This document shows positions 1 through 8,942 of a DNA stretch of 64,000 nt, in pieces. Numbering within the stretch: the first letter of the stretch is position 1; the number at the start of each line of letters is the position of its first letter. The notes below the pieces were generated by a model, which searched no databases, had not been told where the DNA came from, and worked only from the letters and a program-made list of their open reading frames with translations. The translations under genes and the position numbers were made by a program. This DNA comes from Rhodococcus opacus (GTDB lineage Bacteria > Actinomycetota > Actinomycetes > Mycobacteriales > Mycobacteriaceae), in NCBI RefSeq assembly GCF_012396235.1, contig NZ_JAAXPA010000031.1:1-64000 (forward strand). The letters are read 5' to 3'.

Positions 1-545
1 CTCCCCCGCGGCCGGCGCCCGCCCCGCCGAAGGCCGCACCGCAGCGGGTGCTGCCGCCCCAGCAGAGCGCGCCGCAGCGCGTCCCCGCGGCGCAGCAGCC
101 CACGAAGAAGCACGGCAAGGCGTGGCTGTTCGCCGCGATCGCCGCCAGCGTCATCGTCGTCGCCGCCATCGCGGTCGCCGGTGTGATCGTCTACAACAAC
201 AACCAGGCCGAGAACTCCCCCGAGGCCCAGGTGCAGGGAACGATCGACACGTTCGTCGCGGCACTCACCCAGGGCGACCTGGCGACGCTGCGCACCAGCA
301 CCTGCGGCAGCCTCGCCGAGTACTACCAGGGCCTCTCGGATCAGGATTTCGCCGAGGTCCACCAGGTCGCCGTCACGCAGCAGAACATTCCCGTGGTCGG
401 CGGCGTCGACGCCGTGCAGATCACCGGCGACACCGCCATCGCCCAGGTGAAGGCCCACACCGCCGCCAACCCCGGCGAGCAGTCGTGGCGCACGTTCAAC
501 CTCGAGAAGGTCGACGGCACCTGGAAGATCTGCGACCCCCGATAA
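1..545 (+). CDS. Membrane-anchored protein with Pro/Ala-rich N-terminus (5' end outside window)
   Basis: The frame is open to the left edge of the window, so the true start lies upstream; the GTG at 48 is probably internal. The visible part has a Pro/Ala/Gln-rich cytoplasmic segment, one hydrophobic helix (roughly residues 26-48 counted from the GTG at 48) and an extracytoplasmic domain of about 110 residues with one Cys near its start and one near the C-terminus (ending ICDPR), possibly a disulfide. The domain resembles the small NTF2/DUF4878-like folds often found behind such anchors, but this is a weak impression. Position beside fba matches the Rv0361-type membrane protein of mycobacteria. 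Function unknown. It converges on fba with a long hairpin between. Confidence 0.75.
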   Translation, partial: PPRPAPAPPKAAPQRVLPPQQSAPQRVPAAQQPTKKHGKAWLFAAIAASVIVVAAIAVAGVIVYNNNQAENSPEAQVQGTIDTFVAALTQGDLATLRTSTCGSLAEYYQGLSDQDFAEVHQVAVTQQNIPVVGGVDAVQITGDTAIAQVKAHTAANPGEQSWRTFNLEKVDGTWKICDPR

Positions 546-552
546 ACGACTG

Positions 553-590
553 TGCGCCTTTCCGGTAGCGGTGGCTACCGGAAAGGCGCA
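553..590. terminator. Bidirectional hairpin terminator between the membrane protein and fba
   Basis: A perfect 17-bp inverted repeat (553-569 with 574-590, arm core CGCCTTTCCGGTAGC) with a 4-nt loop sits just after the stop at 545 and just before the fba stop at 605. The long stem without a clear U tract is typical of actinobacterial terminators and would serve both converging genes. Confidence 0.85.
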
Positions 591-604
591 CGAGCGCGAA
601 GCGC

Positions 605-1639
605 CTATCCCGAGACGGAACGTCCCGCGGACTTGAGGTCGTTGCAGGCCTCGACGACGCGGGCAGCCATGCCGGCCTCGGCCTTCTTCAGGTAGCTGCG
701 CGGGTCGTAGACCTTCTTGTTGCCGACCTCGCCGTCGACCTTCAGCACGCCGTCGTAGTTGCTGAACATGTGGCCCACGATCGGACGGGTGAACGCGTAC
801 TGGGTGTCGGTGTCGACGTTCATCTTGACGACGCCGTAGTTCAGCGCAGCCTCGATCTCCGACTTCAGCGAGCCCGATCCACCGTGGAAGACGAAGTCGA
901 ACGGCTGCGAGCTCTCGGGCAGCCCCAGCTTGGCGGCGGCGACCTTCTGGCCGGTCTCGAGCACCTCGGGACGCAGCTTGACGTTGCCCGGCTTGTAGAC
1001 GCCGTGCACGTTGCCGAACGTCGCGGCCAGCAGGTACTTGCCGTTCTCGCCGGTGCCGAGGGCGTCGACGGTCTTCTCGAAGTCCTCGGGCGAGGTGTAC
1101 AGCTTGTCGTTGATCTCGGCTTCCACGCCGTCCTCTTCGCCACCGACGACGCCGATCTCGACCTCGAGGATGATGTTGGCGGCCTTCGCCTTCGCGAGGA
1201 GTTCCTTGGCGATCTCCAGGTTCTCGTCGATCGGGACAGCCGAACCGTCCCACATGTGGGACTGGAACAGCGGGTTGCGGCCCGCCTCGACGCGCTGCCG
1301 CGAGATCTCCAGCAGCGGGCGGACGAACGTGTCGAGCTTGTCCTTGGGGCAGTGGTCGGTGTGCAGGGCGATCGTGACGTCGTACTTGGCAGCGATCACG
1401 TGCGCGAACTCGGCGAGCGCGACCGCGCCGGTCACCATGTCCTTGACGCCCAGGCCCGAACCGAACTCGGCGCCACCGGTCGAGAACTGGATGATGCCGT
1501 CACTGCCGGCGTCCGCGAAGCCCTTGATGGCGGCGTTGATGGTTTCGGAAGAAGTGCAGTTGATGGCGGGGAAGGCAAAGGAGTGCTCCTTGGCCCGACC
1601 AAGCATCTCGGCGTAGACCTCGGGAGTCGCGATTGGCAC
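605..1639 (-). CDS. fba: Class II fructose-1,6-bisphosphate aldolase
   Basis: Zinc-dependent cytosolic aldolase that interconverts fructose-1,6-bisphosphate with DHAP and glyceraldehyde-3-phosphate in glycolysis and gluconeogenesis. The 344-residue product has full family length. Visible hallmarks are HTDHC (93-97) with a zinc-ligand His, the acidic EVEIGVVGGEEDGV segment, the FHGGSGS phosphate-binding loop and NVDTDTQYAFT near the C-terminus. Start is GTG at 1639, preceded by GGAGG about 9 nt upstream. It is divergent from the dedA-like gene at 1844, with a 204-bp shared promoter region. The fba/DedA/GH76 neighbourhood matches Rv0363c-Rv0365c of M. tuberculosis. Confidence 0.97.
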   Translation of the reverse strand: MPIATPEVYAEMLGRAKEHSFAFPAINCTSSETINAAIKGFADAGSDGIIQFSTGGAEFGSGLGVKDMVTGAVALAEFAHVIAAKYDVTIALHTDHCPKDKLDTFVRPLLEISRQRVEAGRNPLFQSHMWDGSAVPIDENLEIAKELLAKAKAANIILEVEIGVVGGEEDGVEAEINDKLYTSPEDFEKTVDALGTGENGKYLLAATFGNVHGVYKPGNVKLRPEVLETGQKVAAAKLGLPESSQPFDFVFHGGSGSLKSEIEAALNYGVVKMNVDTDTQYAFTRPIVGHMFSNYDGVLKVDGEVGNKKVYDPRSYLKKAEAGMAARVVEACNDLKSAGRSVSG

Positions 1640-1843
1640 GGCGGCAGTCCTCCATTAAGAGTCGATTTCGGCGCGCGCGATCAGCGCAGCGCGCGATGTG
1701 GTCCTAGCAGTATGGCAATACCGGTAGCGTACGTCTCCCGGTGGCTGTCGCGGCACCCCGTTTCGGCAGGCCCACGACCCGGCCGAAACTCCATGACCTG
1801 CAGTATTCCGTCAGTCGGGGAATACGCCGGTACGCTGAGGGCC

Positions 1844-2575
1844 GTGATTGTGCAGGCAGCATCGGATTCCGTGACCAACCTCGCGTTGTTGCCGGGATTC
1901 CTCGACCCGGTGAACCTCCTCAACTCCTTCGGCACGTGGGTGCTCGTCGGACTTCTCCTGGTCGTCTTCATCGAGTCGGGATTGCTGTTCCCCCTGCTCC
2001 CCGGCGACTCGCTTCTCTTCACCGCGGGACTCATCGCGGCGTCGAAGTCGACGGAGATCGAACCGTTCGCCCCCATCTGGGCGCTACTGGTTCTGATCCC
2101 CATCGCCGCGATCCTCGGCGACCAGGTGGGCTTCTTCATCGGCAGCAAGGGCGGTACCGCCCTGTTCAAGCACGACGACGCGCGGTTCTTCAAGAAGAAG
2201 TACATCGACGAGTCGCACGCCTTCTTCGAGAAGCACGGCCCGATCACCATCATCCTGGCCCGCTTCGTTCCGATCGTGCGCACGTTCGCGCCGGTCGTCG
2301 CGGGCGCGTCACGGATGAAGTACTCGCTGTTCCTGACGTACAACATCGTGGGCGGCATCCTGTGGGGCGCCGGCGTCACGCTGCTCGGCTACCTGCTCGG
2401 TCAGATCGAGTTCATCCGCGACAACGTCGACATCATCTTCCTGCTGATCGTCTTCGTGTCCGTCCTTCCGATCATCCTCGAGGTGGGCAAGCGCGTCGTG
2501 AAGTCGCGGCAGAGCGCGGGCGCCACGACCGAGGACGCGCAGCCGGTCACCACACCCACCGATCCGACCTCCTGA
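1844..2575 (+). CDS. DedA family (VTT-domain) membrane protein 1
   Basis: Multi-pass inner-membrane protein of the DedA/SNARE-associated family; members are linked to lipid-carrier flipping and membrane homeostasis. Visible features are FxPLLPGDSLLF near residue 50, the re-entrant-loop motif ARFVPIVRTFAPVVAG near residue 150, and several hydrophobic helices, followed by a polar Thr/Pro tail. Two in-frame GTGs compete as start: 1844, and 1850, which is better spaced (9 nt) from TGAGG at 1836-1840; the product is 243 or 241 residues. The frame is also open much further upstream, antisense to fba, which is a GC-rich artefact. A second DedA gene follows 24 bp downstream, so they probably form an operon. 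Confidence 0.92.
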   Translation: MIVQAASDSVTNLALLPGFLDPVNLLNSFGTWVLVGLLLVVFIESGLLFPLLPGDSLLFTAGLIAASKSTEIEPFAPIWALLVLIPIAAILGDQVGFFIGSKGGTALFKHDDARFFKKKYIDESHAFFEKHGPITIILARFVPIVRTFAPVVAGASRMKYSLFLTYNIVGGILWGAGVTLLGYLLGQIEFIRDNVDIIFLLIVFVSVLPIILEVGKRVVKSRQSAGATTEDAQPVTTPTDPTS

Positions 2576-2599
2576 AGCCGATCGAGTAGCGCACTGACG

Positions 2600-3261
2600 A
2601 TGGTCACCACGGCAGCAGGCACCTTCGGGCCTCTCGTCTCGGCCGGCCCAGCGCTGGTCTGGATCGTCGTCCTCGCGTTCGTGTTCATCGAGTGCGCGGT
2701 GATCCTGGGCCTGTTCCTGCCCGGCGACTCGATGCTGATCACCGCCGGAATCGTGCTGGCCAACCATGCGTCGGGCGCCGGCCACGTGTGGGCGTTGTCG
2801 GTCGGCGCGATGATCGCCGCCATCTGCGGAAACCAGGTGGGCTACGTCATCGGTCACCGCACCGGCAACCGCATCCTCGCCCGCAAGGGCGGGAAGTATC
2901 TCAACTACACCAACCTGCACAAGGTCAACGTCCTGCTGGAGAAGCACGGCTTCTGGGCGGTCCTCATCGCCCGCTGGATTCCGTGGGTCCGCACCTTGTG
3001 CCCGCTGGTCGCCGGTGCGGCCAAGATGAACCACACCAAGTACACGATGGCCAGCACCATCGGCGCCATCTTCTGGGCACCCGTCCTGCTGCTCATCGGC
3101 TTCTACTTCGGCTCTTTCCTGGACCGGGTGTCGTGGCTGATGCCGGCCGTGCTCGCCGGGATGGTCGCGCTGCTGGTGATCGGCACCGTGCTCGGGGTGT
3201 GGCACTACCGGCAGGAGATGGCGCGGCCGCCCGAAGAAGTGGCCGTCGAAGAAGTTCTGGA

Positions 3262-3265
<4 letters not shown>
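2600..3265 (+). CDS. DedA family (VTT-domain) membrane protein 2
   Basis: Second DedA paralogue (221 aa) directly downstream of the first and presumably co-transcribed. It carries the same landmarks: [11 protein letters not shown] near residue 37, a [13 protein letters not shown] segment, and [16 protein letters not shown] near residue 130, where the conserved Arg-Thr pair of the VTT domain is kept. Hydrophobic helices fill most of the sequence and a short acidic tail ends it. Tandem DedA genes suggest either a hetero-oligomer or two substrates; neither can be decided from sequence. Its stop overlaps the stop of the convergent CobW gene by 4 bp, so no terminator fits between them. Confidence 0.92.
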
Positions 3266-4398
<1,133 letters not shown>

Positions 4399-4405
4399 CC
4401 CGAAA

Positions 4406-4420
4406 TGATAACTGTTTTCA
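4406..4420 (-). promoter_or_regulatory. Zur-box-like operator upstream of the CobW gene
   Basis: TGATAACTGTTTTCA is a 7-1-7 inverted repeat (arms TGATAAC and TGAAAAC, 6 of 7 identical), the architecture of actinobacterial Zur boxes. It lies 8 bp upstream of the CobW ATG. On the minus strand TATCAT (4410-4405) sits 6 nt before the ATG, as expected for the -10 of a leaderless transcript. A bound repressor would therefore cover the -10. Zur assignment is inferred from consensus and target family. Confidence 0.65.
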
Positions 4421-4442
4421 TTAAGCCCGAGGCCCCGGGCTC

Positions 4443-4487
4443 CCGATGTCACATCCGTCCACTCGAACTGAACGGATGCGACATCGG
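4443..4487. terminator. Hairpin terminator (CCGATGTC-family arms) downstream of the flavin monooxygenase
   Basis: A 16-bp inverted repeat with one mismatch (4443-4458 with 4472-4487) and a 13-nt loop, lying just after the monooxygenase stop at 4516 on the minus strand. The outer arm CCGATGTC recurs in the hairpin at 36849-36893, suggesting a genome-wide terminator family. Confidence 0.75.
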
Positions 4488-4515
4488 ACGCGAGCGGGAC
4501 GCCGGCGTGCGCGTC

Positions 4516-5871
4516 CTACAGCGCGACGGCGCCGGACGTGTCCGCGTACTGGCTCTCGGGGCGGGGCAGACCGAAGTGGTCGCGCAGTGTGGCGCCCGAG
4601 TACTCGGTGCGGAACAGCCCGCGCTCCTGCAGGATCGGGACCACCTTCTCCGCGAACACCTCGAGACCGCCCGGGTAGTACGGCGGCATGACGTTGAAAC
4701 CGTCCGCCGCGCCCTGCGTGAACCATTCCTCGATGGTGTCGGCCACCTGCACCGGCGTCCCGACGACGACCCGGTGCCCGCGCGCACCGGCGAGACGGTG
4801 CAGCAATCCGCGCAGGGTCGGGTTCTCCCGCTCGACGATCCCGGCGATCACCTGCAGGCGACTCTGCTGGTTGTCCGTGACGTCGCCGGCGTCCCCGAAC
4901 AGTCCGGCAGGCACGGGGGCGTCGAGATCGAGGTGGCGCACGCTCGAACCCGTGAGGCTCTCGAGCTGAGCGAGCCCGTACTCGGGCGACGTGAGTTCGT
5001 TGAACTCCCGCTCCAGGTCGCGGGCCTCGGCCTCGGTGTCGCCGAGGAACGGGCTGATGCCGGGCAGGATCTTCACGTGATCGGGGTTGCGACCGTACTG
5101 CGTCGCGCGCTGCTTGACGTCCGCGTAGAACGCCTGCCCGTCGGACAGCCGCTGGTGCGCGGTGAAGATGGCCTCGGCGTACTGGCCCGCGAACGCGCGA
5201 CCCTCGTTGGACGCACCCGCCTGCACCAGCACCGGGTGTCCCTGCGGGGAGCGTGGCGCGTTGAACGGTCCCCGCACCCCGAGGTGGCGCCCCACGTAGT
5301 TGATCTCGTGGATCTTCGACGGGTCCGCGTAGATGCCTGCGGTTCTGTCGATCAGGATGGCGTCGTCTTCCCAGCTGTCCCACAGCTTGACGGTCGCGTC
5401 GACGAACTCCCGCGCCCGCGCGTAGCGGTCGGCGTGATCGGGGTGGCCGGCCAGCCCGAAGTTGGCGGCCGCCAGGTCGGTTCCGGTGGTCACGATGTTC
5501 CAGCCGGCCCGGCCACGGGAGATGTGGTCGAGGGACGCGAACAGCCGCGCCAGATTGTAGGGCTCGAAGTACGTCGTGGACGCGGTCGCGATCAGGCCGA
5601 TCCGGTCGGTGGCGGTCGCGATGGCGGTCAGCAGCGTGATGGGTTCGAGTGCTCCGGCGGCGCCGTGCTCGACGTCGCTGCGCAGGGCCGGACCGTCGGC
5701 GAAGAAGATCGCGTCCAGCTTCGCCGCCTCTGCGGTCCGCGCGATGTCCTGGAAGTAGGAGACGTCGTACAGCCGCTCGGGCGTCGTGAGCGGGTGGCGC
5801 CACGCCGACTCGTGGTGCCCGGCCGGGTAGATGAACGCATTGAGACTCAGCTGCCGCTGTTGATCTGACAT
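4516..5871 (-). CDS. NtaA/SnaA/DszA-type FMN-dependent monooxygenase (luciferase-like)
   Basis: Flavin-dependent class C monooxygenase of the nitrilotriacetate/dibenzothiophene-sulfone monooxygenase group. It would use FMNH2 from a separate reductase to oxidise a small N- or S-containing substrate. The 451 residues match family length. Landmarks are LNAFIYPAGHHESAWRHP at the N-terminus, ISRGRAGWNIVTT near residue 120, a VQAGAS(N)EGRAFA segment near 225 (family: QAGxSxxGxxxA), and the C-terminal PYYPGGLEVFAEKVVPILQ. No reductase or transporter adjoins, so the substrate is unknown. A small palindrome (5878-5888) lies just upstream; no clear ribosome site precedes the ATG. Confidence 0.88.
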   Translation of the reverse strand: MSDQQRQLSLNAFIYPAGHHESAWRHPLTTPERLYDVSYFQDIARTAEAAKLDAIFFADGPALRSDVEHGAAGALEPITLLTAIATATDRIGLIATASTTYFEPYNLARLFASLDHISRGRAGWNIVTTGTDLAAANFGLAGHPDHADRYARAREFVDATVKLWDSWEDDAILIDRTAGIYADPSKIHEINYVGRHLGVRGPFNAPRSPQGHPVLVQAGASNEGRAFAGQYAEAIFTAHQRLSDGQAFYADVKQRATQYGRNPDHVKILPGISPFLGDTEAEARDLEREFNELTSPEYGLAQLESLTGSSVRHLDLDAPVPAGLFGDAGDVTDNQQSRLQVIAGIVERENPTLRGLLHRLAGARGHRVVVGTPVQVADTIEEWFTQGAADGFNVMPPYYPGGLEVFAEKVVPILQERGLFRTEYSGATLRDHFGLPRPESQYADTSGAVAL

Positions 5872-5877
5872 AACGTA

Positions 5878-5888
5878 CTGTCTAACAG
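5878..5888. promoter_or_regulatory. Small palindrome upstream of the flavin monooxygenase
   Basis: CTGT-CTA-ACAG forms 4-bp perfect arms around 3 nt, centred 12 bp upstream of the ATG at 5871. It is short and may be chance, but its position would overlap the core promoter of a short-leader transcript. Regulator unknown. Confidence 0.3.
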
Positions 5889-5938
5889 CGCCGAATCGAG
5901 GGCGATACGGTTAAGTTTCGCGTGATTCGAACCGCACC

Positions 5939-7057
5939 CTATCGCCGCGGATACCCCGCGGCGGAGACCATGTGCGCGGCCTCCATCAGCATCCAGCCGC
6001 CGAGTTGGACGGACATGTCGCGTTCCGGGATCCCGGACGACCGCACGGTGCCCCCGGTGAACGTGGCGATTCCCCCGCCCATCCCCGGCAGCTGCGCCTG
6101 CTTGGTCCAGTCGTGGCCGAACAGCGGCTGCCCCTCGATCTGCAGGCGGTTCTCCCAGGCCGATTCCGCGGAGGTCAGCACGAGCTGGGCGGCGATCTCC
6201 CGGGCCCGGATGTCGGCGGGCGACTCCCAGGGCAGCATCACCGCGGTCAACGCCAGATACCGCGCGAGGATCCCGTTGAACAGGCCGCCGTCTCCACCAC
6301 CGCCGCCGTCGATGACGCCGTGGGGTGCGAGATGCTCGTCGATGGCGTCAACCAGCCGATGGGTCCGGTTGCGGTGCCGCGGCGAACCGAGGCGCACGGC
6401 GAGTTCGGTTTCGAGGCCGAGCACGACGCCCTGACAGTACGAGTAGACGTTCCTTTCGATTTCACCGCCCGGGTGGATGCCGTCGACGATCAGGTTGGTG
6501 TGCACGTCCCGCAGCGTGTCGTCGATCCAGTCGGCCGTGGCCTGGGCGCGCCACAGCTTTCCGGTGCGGGCCAGCATGATCCCGGCGGGTCCGTTGGCGG
6601 GCGCGTTGTAGAAGTTCGAGCCCTTCCGCCAGGGGATGCCGCCTCCGGCTTCGGGCGCCCAGGCGTCGAACAACTGGGATTCGAGCACCTGCACCGCACT
6701 TCTGTTGTCTATGAAGTGCATTCGCTGGGCGCGCTCGAGGGCGATCCCCAGCCAGGCCATGTCGTCGTAATAGTTGTTGGTCCAGCCCGACAGGTTCCGC
6801 AGACGGTGGCTGCGCGCCAGTTTCACGATGCGACGGCGACGGCGCGGCGTGGGGTCGCGTTCGAGCGCGTCCACGGCGCAGTCGAGCAGGTGTGCCTGCC
6901 ACCAGTAGTGCCAGCTGAGGAACAGTCGCTCGCGCCGGACCGGCGGCCAGGCGACGACGCCCAGGGCGGTGCCCGGTAGCGCCCACAGCCGGCGAAGGTG
7001 CCTGCTCACCACCGCTTCTTCAGCGGCGTCCGCGCGCGCCGACCACGAGTCCTGCAT
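5939..7057 (-). CDS. Glycoside hydrolase family 76-like protein (alpha-1,6-mannanase fold)
   Basis: A 372-residue protein with the all-helical (alpha/alpha)6 signature of GH76. The segment GWTNNYYDDMAWLGIALERA near residue 95 contains the paired Asp (YDDMAW) that serve as nucleophile and acid/base in GH76 endo-alpha-1,6-mannanases. SNFYNAPANGPAGIMLAR and DGGGGGDGGLFNGILARYL also fit the family. No signal peptide is seen, so it is either cytoplasmic or exported by another route. In mycolata, alpha-1,6-mannan is the backbone of lipomannan and lipoarabinomannan, so a role in mannan turnover is plausible. Position near fba and DedA matches Rv0365c. Catalytic activity is not proved by sequence. 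Confidence 0.8.
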   Translation of the reverse strand: MQDSWSARADAAEEAVVSRHLRRLWALPGTALGVVAWPPVRRERLFLSWHYWWQAHLLDCAVDALERDPTPRRRRRIVKLARSHRLRNLSGWTNNYYDDMAWLGIALERAQRMHFIDNRSAVQVLESQLFDAWAPEAGGGIPWRKGSNFYNAPANGPAGIMLARTGKLWRAQATADWIDDTLRDVHTNLIVDGIHPGGEIERNVYSYCQGVVLGLETELAVRLGSPRHRNRTHRLVDAIDEHLAPHGVIDGGGGGDGGLFNGILARYLALTAVMLPWESPADIRAREIAAQLVLTSAESAWENRLQIEGQPLFGHDWTKQAQLPGMGGGIATFTGGTVRSSGIPERDMSVQLGGWMLMEAAHMVSAAGYPRR

Positions 7058-7091
7058 AAGAGTTGATCTTGCCTATTCGCCGGGGGTTCCG

Positions 7092-7778
7092 CTACCAGGC
7101 GCGGTCGAGGTCGGCGTGCTGACGCACCCACGCGTGCATGGCGATTCCCGCGGCGACGCCCGCGTTGATGCTGCGGGTGGAACCGAACTGGGCGATCGAC
7201 ACCGTCATCGCCGCAACCTCTTTCGCCTGGTCCGTGACTCCCGGCCCCTCCTGGCCGAACAGGAGCACGCAGTCGCGGGGCAGACTCGCCGTCTCGAGCG
7301 GGACGGATCCGGGCGTGTTGTCGACGGCCACGATGGTGAGACCCCGCTCACGTGCGAACTCGACGAGGCCGTCGACGTCCGAATGGTGCAGGACGTGCTG
7401 GTACCGATCGGTGACCATGGCCCCGCGGCGGTTCCAGCGTCGACGTCCCACGATGTGGACCGCGGCGGCGGCGAACGCGTTGGCGGTGCGCACCACCGTC
7501 CCGATGTTGGCGTCGTGCCCGAAGTTCTCGATGGCCACGTGCAGCGGGTGGCGACGGCTGTCGATGTCCGCGACGATCGCTTCCCGCGTCCAGTACCGGT
7601 AGGCGTCGACCACGTTGCGGCGATCGCCGCCGGCCAGCAGTTCGGGGTCGTACCGCGGGTCGGCAGGGACCGGGGTGTCGTGTTCCTCGGTCCACGGACC
7701 GACGCCGTTCGGGTTGTCCCCCCATTCGGTGGGACCCGCCTCGGCGACTTCGACCTGGCCGGTCTCGACTCCGCTCAC
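7092..7778 (-). CDS. SpoU/TrmH family RNA 2'-O-ribose methyltransferase
   Basis: SPOUT-fold, SAM-dependent rRNA or tRNA 2'-O-methyltransferase of 228 residues. The three SpoU motifs are present: NIGTVVRTANAF (motif 1), LLFGQEGPGV (motif 2) and SINAGVAAGIAM (motif 3), which build the SAM-binding trefoil knot. The N-terminal 70 residues are polar with a WGDNPNGVGPW segment. GTG at 7778 is chosen because it lies just past the stop of the upstream lipoprotein gene (7783) and keeps all conserved residues; its ribosome site is weak. The order relative to pyrE and clpB recalls Rv0380c, but here about 9 kb of other genes lie between trmH-like and pyrE. Target nucleotide unknown. Confidence 0.9.
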   Translation of the reverse strand: MSGVETGQVEVAEAGPTEWGDNPNGVGPWTEEHDTPVPADPRYDPELLAGGDRRNVVDAYRYWTREAIVADIDSRRHPLHVAIENFGHDANIGTVVRTANAFAAAAVHIVGRRRWNRRGAMVTDRYQHVLHHSDVDGLVEFARERGLTIVAVDNTPGSVPLETASLPRDCVLLFGQEGPGVTDQAKEVAAMTVSIAQFGSTRSINAGVAAGIAMHAWVRQHADLDRAW

Positions 7779-7782
7779 GATG

Positions 7783-8382
7783 TCAGAACGTCTTGTTCGA
7801 ATCGGGAGCGACGGTGAAGCCGTGCGACGTCTCGTCGTTGGTGCACGTGACGGCCGTGGCCGTGGTGCTGCACGTGTAACCGAGCTTGGACAGCTTCGCT
7901 CCGGCGGGCAGGGCCGCGTCCGGTTCGTCGCCGCCCGACGTGTAGACGAGGCCACCGGCGCACATGAACGACGCCTCGCCGTCGTTCTCGACGCGAATGC
8001 CGTGTCCCCAGTCGACCATGCAGTCGGCCGGGCGCGGCGGCACCGGGCTCGTAGACCCCTGGCATCCGGCCTCGGTACGGTTCGGCAGCTTGATGATGCC
8101 GCATTGGAACCCGCCGTCCGGGGACGTGAAGAAGTACGACTCGTTGTGCTCGTAGGGGACGTCCACGAGCGTCGTGGTCGGTGCTTCCGTCGTCGTGGGC
8201 GGCGGCGCAATCGTCGTGGTGGTGGTCGTCGGCGGAACCGTGGTCGTGGTGGTGGTCACAGGAGCCGCGACAGTCGTCGTGGACGTCGGCGGAGCCACCG
8301 CGTCCGAAGACCCACCACACCCTGCGAGCATCATGGCCGAGCCAATGCTCAGACACACCAACGACACCCGACGCCACGCCAT
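7783..8382 (-). CDS. Secreted lipoprotein with Thr-rich stalk
   Basis: A 199-residue lipoprotein. The signal peptide begins MAWRRVSLVCLS and ends in the lipobox LAGC, so it would be lipid-anchored outside the membrane. A stalk of about 45 residues made almost wholly of Thr, Pro, Val and Ala (residues about 28-72) follows, a likely O-mannosylation region. The globular C-terminal domain of about 125 residues has five Cys (FQCGIIK, EAGCQG, ADCMV, FMCAGG, YTCSTT), probably forming disulfides. ATG at 8382 is preceded by GGAGGTG 5 nt upstream, which decides it over an upstream Met. Only 4 bp separate its stop from the methyltransferase start. Function unknown. Confidence 0.85.
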   Translation of the reverse strand: MAWRRVSLVCLSIGSAMMLAGCGGSSDAVAPPTSTTTVAAPVTTTTTTVPPTTTTTTIAPPPTTTEAPTTTLVDVPYEHNESYFFTSPDGGFQCGIIKLPNRTEAGCQGSTSPVPPRPADCMVDWGHGIRVENDGEASFMCAGGLVYTSGGDEPDAALPAGAKLSKLGYTCSTTATAVTCTNDETSHGFTVAPDSNKTF

Positions 8383-8495
8383 ACGGCCACCTCCACACAT
8401 GCTTACCTGCTGCCGACACTGCACTCTAACGGCAGTGCGGCGGCGGGGCCGCTTCGGCGAGGCCGGACGGGCTAATCTGGAGGTGGAGGCAATCG

Positions 8496-8942
8496 ATGAA
8501 TCATCAGCGCATCGTGCGGACGGTCTGCTTCGTCACGGTCGGCTACGTCATCGTCCTCGCCGTCTGGCTGGGATGGTTGATCGAGCACACCCCGCCGGCC
8601 ACCATCCCGTACCAGATCATGGGATTGGTCGCCGCCTTCGGTTCGGCGCTGGGATTCGGGATGATGGCGGCCGAACGGCCCAGCCGCGCCGACCGCCAAC
8701 TCGAACGGCACGGACTCGAAGGCTGGGCCCGCATCGAGCACGTCACACCGCTGCGCCGCACTCCCGACAACGGGGAGCTCACCGAACTGGACCTCCGGCT
8801 GACCGTGCCCGGATCGGAGAGTTACGCCGGACGCGTCGTCTACGAGGTGCGGCGGGAGAACGCGACACGCTTCCTGCCCGGCGAGACGATCACCATCCTC
8901 GTGGACCCGAAGGACCGGGACCACATCATGCTCTGCCCGTGA
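8496..8942 (+). CDS. Small membrane protein with two N-terminal helices and DUF3592-like domain
   Basis: A 148-residue protein with two transmembrane helices (roughly 8-28 and 38-57) separated by a short extracytoplasmic loop. A soluble domain of about 85 residues follows, containing GWARIEHVTPLRRTPDNGEL and a C-terminal TITILVDPKDRDHIML. The pattern of helices followed by a beta-rich domain ending in V-D-P-x-D is seen in DUF3592-like membrane proteins. A strong GGAGGTGGAGG ribosome site precedes the ATG. Its 3' end overlaps the convergent YhhN gene by 17 bp. Function unknown. Confidence 0.75.
   Translation: MNHQRIVRTVCFVTVGYVIVLAVWLGWLIEHTPPATIPYQIMGLVAAFGSALGFGMMAAERPSRADRQLERHGLEGWARIEHVTPLRRTPDNGELTELDLRLTVPGSESYAGRVVYEVRRENATRFLPGETITILVDPKDRDHIMLCP

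Noticed and set aside
770-1843. A long open frame antisense to fba and continuous with the first DedA protein
   Set aside because: Its codon use is that of a GC-rich shadow; the conserved DedA part begins near 1844-1850 behind a ribosome site.
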